Part shown: one piece after another, positions 59,861 to 64,000 of the stretch | Position numbering within the stretch: the stretch's first letter is position 1 | How the letters are laid out: each line of letters starts with the position of its first letter | DNA from: Croceivirga lutea | Lineage (GTDB): Bacteria; Bacteroidota; Bacteroidia; Flavobacteriales; Flavobacteriaceae | Reading direction: 5' to 3' | Assembly: GCF_014235875.1 (NCBI RefSeq) | Contig: NZ_JACJUK010000001.1 | Span: 62,001-126,000 of the forward strand | DNA: 64,000 bases | Translations under genes and position numbers: made by a program | The notes under the pieces: model-generated | Told to the model about the DNA's origin: nothing | Seen by the model: only the letters and a program-made list of their open reading frames with translations | Database searches by the model: none

Positions 59861-61687
59861 ATGAGATTTTCTTGGCATCTATTATGCCTATTACTTTTTA
59901 GTGTCTTTTCTTTTGCTCAAGATTTACCTACCCAAGTTTTAGATGAAGTGGTTGTGGCTGATTTAAAGTTAAAAAAATATGCAGACGGCCATAAAGTAAA
60001 TGTACTTAACGATTCTACCATTTTAAATAACGGTACGCTTTTAACTTCTTTATTACACTTTAATAGCCATATTTATTTTAAAGAAAATGGTTATGGAATG
60101 GTTTCCTCTCCCGCTTTTAGAGGTACAAGCGCTTCGCATACCGCAGTGGTTTGGAATGGCATCACTATTAACTCACAATTAACCGGACAATTAGATTTTA
60201 ATACCATAAACCCTTTTAATTACAGTTCTGTTAGTATACGCAGTGGTGGTGGTAGCGTTCAATATGGCACTGGGGCTATTGGGGGCTCTATTCATTTGAA
60301 CAATGATTTAGCATTTACAAATCATTTTGAAAATAGAGTGGTTTTAGGTTATGGTAGTTTTAATACGCAAAGCATTAATTACCATAACAGTTTTGCTACG
60401 GGTAAATGGTCTTCAAATTTTGGTATTAATTACAACAGTTCTGATAATGATTTTAAGTATTTAGAAACTAATGAGCAAAATACCAATGGAGAATTTAATC
60501 ACTTAAATCTCAACTTTAATTCTGGTATTTCTTTAGCCAACAATCATGTAATCAAATTATTTCATCAGACATTTATTGGAGATAGAAATTTGTCGGGAAC
60601 GCTGCTAGCACCGGGTAGAAGTAAATTTGAAGATGAGAATTTTAGAACACAGGTGGAGTGGGGGCATTTTGGAGAAAAATTAATTACTAAATTAAAAGTT
60701 GCACACTTACATGAGCGTTTTAAATATTTTGAAAATAAAAATGCAGACAACTTTACTTCTAGTAGGGTAACTACGATGTTGGCAAGGTACTCGGTAGATT
60801 TATCACTTTCCAAGTCTTTTGACATCAACACCTTTGTTGAATATGCAAATTATAGTGGAGCGGGCGATAATATTGGTACACCAAGACGTAATGACGTTGC
60901 CATAGCAGGGATTTTAAAACATAAGTTTTCTAAAAAGTTTCGTCATAATTTAAGTGTTCGCCAAGATATATCTTCAGATTTTATGAGTCCGGTTTTATTT
61001 GCTTGGCATGGTAGTTATGATGCCAGCAGCTGGTACAAACTACAACTTAATGCCTCTCGTAATTTTAGAATGCCAACTTTTAATGATTTGTACTGGCAAC
61101 CGGGTGGAAATCTAGATTTACGAACAGAAAATTCGTATCAAATAGATTTAGGCAATCAGTTTTCTTTTAAAAAAATTAGTCTCAATTTAAATGGGTATTA
61201 TATTGATTCTAAAGATATGATACGATGGGTTCCTAATAATGAAGGAATTTGGTCGCCATCAAACATTGATAATGTGCGTGTTTACGGAGTAGAAGCTGAG
61301 CTAAGTTACCAATACAATTTTTTAACTAAACACTATTTAGCCTTTCAGTCAAATTATGCCTACACAGTTTCTGAAGATAAGGCTACAAATGAACAATTAA
61401 TCTATGTTCCGTTTCATAGAATCAATGGTAGCATTGCGTACAATTATAATACACTTGGTTTTTTTTACCAGCATCTATATAATGGTTCGGTACAAATTAT
61501 TGGTGGTGACCTAGGTAGTTACCAAGTAGCAAACCTTGGGGTACATTATCAATTTAAAATTAGACCGCGTCAACAGCTAAAACTTGGATTAACCCTAAAC
61601 AATGTTTTTAACACCTATTATGAAAATATTGCCTTTAGGCCTATGCCTAACAGAAATATTCAAACACAAATACAATTAAATTTTTAG
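59861..61687 (+). CDS. btuB: TonB-dependent vitamin B12 receptor
   Basis: 608 residues. Signal peptide MRFSWHLLCLLLFSVFSFAQ, a TonB-box-like LDEVVVADL, plug domain (GMVSSPAFRGTSASHTAVVWNGITINSQLTG; SVSIRSGGGSVQYGTGAIGGSIHL) and a barrel ending in a C-terminal Phe (TQIQLNF) for outer membrane insertion. No carboxypeptidase-like N-terminal extension as in SusC proteins. Control by the cobalamin riboswitch directly upstream identifies the ligand. It lies 1 bp from the next gene (BtuG-like lipoprotein), with which it should form a receptor complex. Confidence 0.95.
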   Translation: MRFSWHLLCLLLFSVFSFAQDLPTQVLDEVVVADLKLKKYADGHKVNVLNDSTILNNGTLLTSLLHFNSHIYFKENGYGMVSSPAFRGTSASHTAVVWNGITINSQLTGQLDFNTINPFNYSSVSIRSGGGSVQYGTGAIGGSIHLNNDLAFTNHFENRVVLGYGSFNTQSINYHNSFATGKWSSNFGINYNSSDNDFKYLETNEQNTNGEFNHLNLNFNSGISLANNHVIKLFHQTFIGDRNLSGTLLAPGRSKFEDENFRTQVEWGHFGEKLITKLKVAHLHERFKYFENKNADNFTSSRVTTMLARYSVDLSLSKSFDINTFVEYANYSGAGDNIGTPRRNDVAIAGILKHKFSKKFRHNLSVRQDISSDFMSPVLFAWHGSYDASSWYKLQLNASRNFRMPTFNDLYWQPGGNLDLRTENSYQIDLGNQFSFKKISLNLNGYYIDSKDMIRWVPNNEGIWSPSNIDNVRVYGVEAELSYQYNFLTKHYLAFQSNYAYTVSEDKATNEQLIYVPFHRINGSIAYNYNTLGFFYQHLYNGSVQIIGGDLGSYQVANLGVHYQFKIRPRQQLKLGLTLNNVFNTYYENIAFRPMPNRNIQTQIQLNF

Positions 61688-61688
61688 A

Positions 61689-63107
61689 ATGAAATTAAAC
61701 CAAATAGTAGCGTTATTAGCTTTAGTTATAGGATTAAGTTTAAGCTCTTGCAGTAGTGATGATGATGTTAACAATTTTAACCCAACTATTCAAATATCGG
61801 TAGACGCCAACACTTATCTTGAAGACGCAGGTAGCATTACGGTAACTTTTACTACTTCTGAAACTTTTACAGAGGCTCTAGAAATAATTTACGAAGTATC
61901 TGGCTCGGCAACAGCAGGTGAAGATTTTGAATCTTTGAGTGGTAGTATAACAATCCCAGCAGGTACCAAAACTATTACAGAAAGCCTAACTATAGTAGAA
62001 GATGATGAGGTTGAAACTTCTGAAGATATTGTAATAACTTTGCTTTCAGCTCAGGGTACTCAAGAGTTTTTAACCGGCACAACAAGTGTTGCTATAACTA
62101 TTACAGATAACGATTCTTTTGCATATGAAAACGGAATTTTTGTAGTTCATGAAGGTAGTTTCTTTGGTGGAAACGCTTCGGTTTCTTTTGTAACCGATGA
62201 TTTATCAAGTGTGAGCAATTCAATATTTTCGGAAGTAAATGATGCACCCCTTGGCGATACCGCACAGAGTATCACTTTCTTAGATGATAAAGCTTTTATT
62301 GTAATTAACAATTCACAAAAAATAGAAGTGGTAAACAGATACACATTTGAATCTATAGCTACTATCGGCGGCCCATCTAAAGATGACTTTCTGAATCCAA
62401 GATACATGGCTATAGCCAATGGTAAGGGTTATGTAACTAATTGGGCAGATGGTACAAATTCTGATGATGATTTTATCGCGGTTCTAAATCTAGAAAGTTA
62501 TACTGTGGAATCAACAATACCTGTAAGCGAAGGTCCTGAATGGATTGTTTCTACAGACAATACTATTTATGTTGCCCACCAAGGGGGTTTTAATCAAAAC
62601 AACATCATATCAGTAATAGATGCTACATCAAACACCGTTGAAACAACTATAACAGTCGCGGACAGGCCAAACTCCATGCATTTAGTTGAAGAGAACCTAT
62701 TTGTGTTGTCTGGAGGAAATCCTGCATGGACAGGGAATGAAACATCGGGGCAATTAGATATTATAAATACTCTAGATAATACGGTTACGTCAACACTTAC
62801 GTTTGAAACTACCATGCATCCAAATTATCTATCCGTTGATGGTGATAAACTATATTATCTTTTAGATGGGGCAGTTTATACATTGACCACTTCAGCAACC
62901 CAATTGCCTACAACACCAGAGTTTACGGGTGTTTCGTTTTATGATATGACGGTACATAATGGCAAATTATATGGTGTTGATGCAAAAGATTTTGCTAGTA
63001 ATGGTTCATTAGAGGTTTATGATTTATCTACGTACACACTAGAAGCGTCATTAGAGGTGAATATTGTACCTGCAGCTGTTTACTTTAATGATGCGTTTGA
63101 TTTTTAA
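61689..63107 (+). CDS. Calx-beta/beta-propeller surface lipoprotein, BtuG-like
   Basis: 472 residues. Lipoprotein signal ending SLSSC (lipidated C21) followed by SSDDD, an acidic stretch like the signal for surface display in Bacteroidota. Residues about 35-140 form a Calx-beta domain (ATAGEDFESLSGSITIPAG; ITITDND). Residues about 145-472 form a YncE-like beta-propeller with repeats such as IAVLNLESYTVESTIPVSEG and ISVIDATSNTVETTITVADR (DUF5074-type). Bacteroides BtuG is a surface beta-propeller lipoprotein that captures B12 for BtuB; the operon place and fold argue for the same role. The extra Calx-beta domain is not part of the known BtuG that I recall. Confidence 0.85.
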   Translation: MKLNQIVALLALVIGLSLSSCSSDDDVNNFNPTIQISVDANTYLEDAGSITVTFTTSETFTEALEIIYEVSGSATAGEDFESLSGSITIPAGTKTITESLTIVEDDEVETSEDIVITLLSAQGTQEFLTGTTSVAITITDNDSFAYENGIFVVHEGSFFGGNASVSFVTDDLSSVSNSIFSEVNDAPLGDTAQSITFLDDKAFIVINNSQKIEVVNRYTFESIATIGGPSKDDFLNPRYMAIANGKGYVTNWADGTNSDDDFIAVLNLESYTVESTIPVSEGPEWIVSTDNTIYVAHQGGFNQNNIISVIDATSNTVETTITVADRPNSMHLVEENLFVLSGGNPAWTGNETSGQLDIINTLDNTVTSTLTFETTMHPNYLSVDGDKLYYLLDGAVYTLTTSATQLPTTPEFTGVSFYDMTVHNGKLYGVDAKDFASNGSLEVYDLSTYTLEASLEVNIVPAAVYFNDAFDF

Positions 63108-63116
63108 ATTACTATT

Positions 63117-63605
63117 ATGAGAGAAAGTAAAGGAATAGTTATGCCATTAAATTGCTGGGATATATATGCAGTTCATTTTGATAAACTAATTCAACAAAGT
63201 AAAATAGCTTACGACATTAGGCAACTAAATACATTATTAGAATACAATCTCAATCAAAATGTTCTAAACCTTTTAGAGGAGCAACAATACGATGCCTTGG
63301 TGTACACAAATCCAACCCAGCAAATAGAATGGGTGAGTAAAGGGTTTACAGAGATGACTGGTTATCCAAAATCCTATGCGCTAGGTAAAAAGCCAACTTT
63401 TCTTCAAGGGGAGAAAACTTCCAAAAAAACAAGAAAAGCAATTAAACAACAATTAGGAGGTAACGACTATATTGAGGAAACCATTCTCAATTACAAAAAA
63501 AACGGAGACCAATACTTGTGTAAAATACATATAGTTCCGCTTTACAATAGTGAAGATTTACTTTCAGGTTATTTAGCTATTGAAAAAGAATTAAAGGCTG
63601 CATAA
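63117..63605 (+). CDS. Small PAS protein, LOV-like without the photoactive cysteine
   Basis: 162 residues, no signal peptide. A helical N-terminal region (1-57) precedes one PAS domain (58-162) that is very close to LOV domains: VSKGFTEMTGY (73-83), GKKPTFLQGEKT (90-101) and ILNYKKNGDQYLCKIHIVPL (123-142). In photoactive LOV domains the 90-98 segment reads GRNCRFLQG; the flavin-bonding Cys is Pro93 here, and the later Asn of FWN is Cys135. Thus it may bind flavin or another ligand but not by the usual photochemistry. No output domain. It starts 9 bp after the BtuG-like gene and before the terminator, so it is under the cobalamin riboswitch. Confidence 0.82.
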   Translation: MRESKGIVMPLNCWDIYAVHFDKLIQQSKIAYDIRQLNTLLEYNLNQNVLNLLEEQQYDALVYTNPTQQIEWVSKGFTEMTGYPKSYALGKKPTFLQGEKTSKKTRKAIKQQLGGNDYIEETILNYKKNGDQYLCKIHIVPLYNSEDLLSGYLAIEKELKAA

Positions 63606-63636
63606 AAAAAGCCCGGTTAAGTTAACCGGGCTTTTT
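63604..63636. terminator. Terminator of the btuB operon
   Basis: AAAAAGCCCGGTTAA / TTAACCGGGCTTTTT around a central G, with T-run; it also serves the convergent peptidase gene. Confidence 0.92.
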
Positions 63637-63639
63637 GTT

Positions 63640-64000
63640 TTATTTATTAAAGTTTAACTTAATCTCCTTATCTAGATACATATTATCCTTTAAAGGCGTA
63701 AACATTTTTGAACTGGTAAACGGTTTTGCTGGCATTAATACATCAAAACTTTGTTTAGATACGCTACCAGAAATTTCTTGCAATGCTCTAGCTAATAATG
63801 GCTCATCTGGCTCACCTAATGTGCCTAAGTCTGCTAAATCTTCTTCTAACGGTATGTCTGGTACTAAACCACTTGTATAATCTGAAAAACCTGCGGCATT
63901 TTCGTTTCTACCAACCAAGGGTTGTAAAGCCCAACTATTATTTGGATTTATTTGATTTTCTCTCGAAGCAGAATAAATAAAAGGTGCACCCTCACGGTCT
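63640..64000 (-). CDS. S41 family peptidase, C-terminal part (cut by window end)
   Basis: The frame is open from the window end to the stop at 63640, giving 119 residues. The segment WALQPLVGRNENAAGFSDYTSGLVPDIPLEEDLADLGTLGEPDEPLLARAL matches the C-terminal region of flavobacterial S41 (C-terminal-processing) peptidase lipoproteins, including the x-PDI motif and the LGxLGxPxEPLL ending. The catalytic Ser and Lys lie outside the window. The ATG-less start at 63918 is not the true start. Probably envelope located. Convergent with the btuB operon. Confidence 0.78.
   Translation of the reverse strand, partial: DREGAPFIYSASRENQINPNNSWALQPLVGRNENAAGFSDYTSGLVPDIPLEEDLADLGTLGEPDEPLLARALQEISGSVSKQSFDVLMPAKPFTSSKMFTPLKDNMYLDKEIKLNFNK

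Noticed and set aside
1-64000. Search by eye for CRISPR arrays, insertion sequences, integrases, tRNA or rRNA genes, toxin-antitoxin pairs and defence genes
   Set aside because: No repeat arrays, transposase-like proteins, cloverleaf-like spacers or defence domains were found; spacers are short and genes are core functions.

Overview
The window looks like chromosome from a marine-type member of the family Flavobacteriaceae (Bacteroidota). The DNA is AT-rich and start codons almost never have a Shine-Dalgarno sequence. Several promoters fit the Bacteroidota pattern TTG - 19 nt - TAnnTTTG (L31 and L34 genes). Typical family markers are present: a BtuB-like TonB receptor, lipoproteins with acidic residues after the lipidated Cys, an ECF sigma/anti-sigma/Spy-like cassette, a 950-residue CarB and a PUA-less ProB. 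I cannot name the genus. No insertion sequence, phage gene, CRISPR array, tRNA or rRNA was seen; the coding density is that of core chromosome.

Layout. 1-8.4 kb: a tightly packed minus-strand run (trehalose-6-P synthase/phosphatase fusion, TMEM175-type channel, M28 peptidase, M1 peptidase cut by the window edge), a divergent GH15 glycosidase and a PLP decarboxylase. 8.4-16.4 kb: fatty acid beta-oxidation (marR-fadN-fadA-fadE plus an acyl-CoA ligase), with a perfect 28-bp palindrome over the marR promoter. 16.5-22 kb: purL and a SulP anion transporter. 22-27.8 kb: a translationally coupled plus-strand cluster (GntP permease, RidA, D-threonine aldolase/D-serine dehydratase-like enzyme, M19 dipeptidase) followed by an exported M20 amidohydrolase; this looks like uptake and breakdown of D-amino-acid-containing compounds. 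27.8-32.4 kb: rpsU-proC-proB-proA and an rRNA methyltransferase, with a 391-bp spacer holding a compact structured element. 32.5-46.6 kb: mixed housekeeping genes (ECF sigma cassette, MsbA-like exporter, phosphosugar mutase, glycosyltransferase, L31, GlmU-like protein, MtaB, lytic transglycosylase). 46.8-54.8 kb: L34, carB and the oxidative pentose phosphate genes gnd, zwf and pgl. 54.8-56.5 kb: RmuC and small proteins.

56.6-63.6 kb is a vitamin B12 uptake locus. A btuF-btuC-btuD ABC importer faces, divergently, a cobalamin-riboswitch operon of btuB, a Calx-beta/beta-propeller surface lipoprotein resembling BtuG, and a small LOV-like PAS protein that lacks the photoactive cysteine. The window ends in the C-terminus of an S41 peptidase.

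The most noteworthy items are the B12 operon (BtuG-like fusion and PAS protein), the D-amino-acid cluster, the MarR palindrome in front of a Bacillus-like fadNAE operon, the structured spacer upstream of rpsU, and the TPS/TPP-TMEM175-GH15 arrangement with an unusual GH15 active-site motif.
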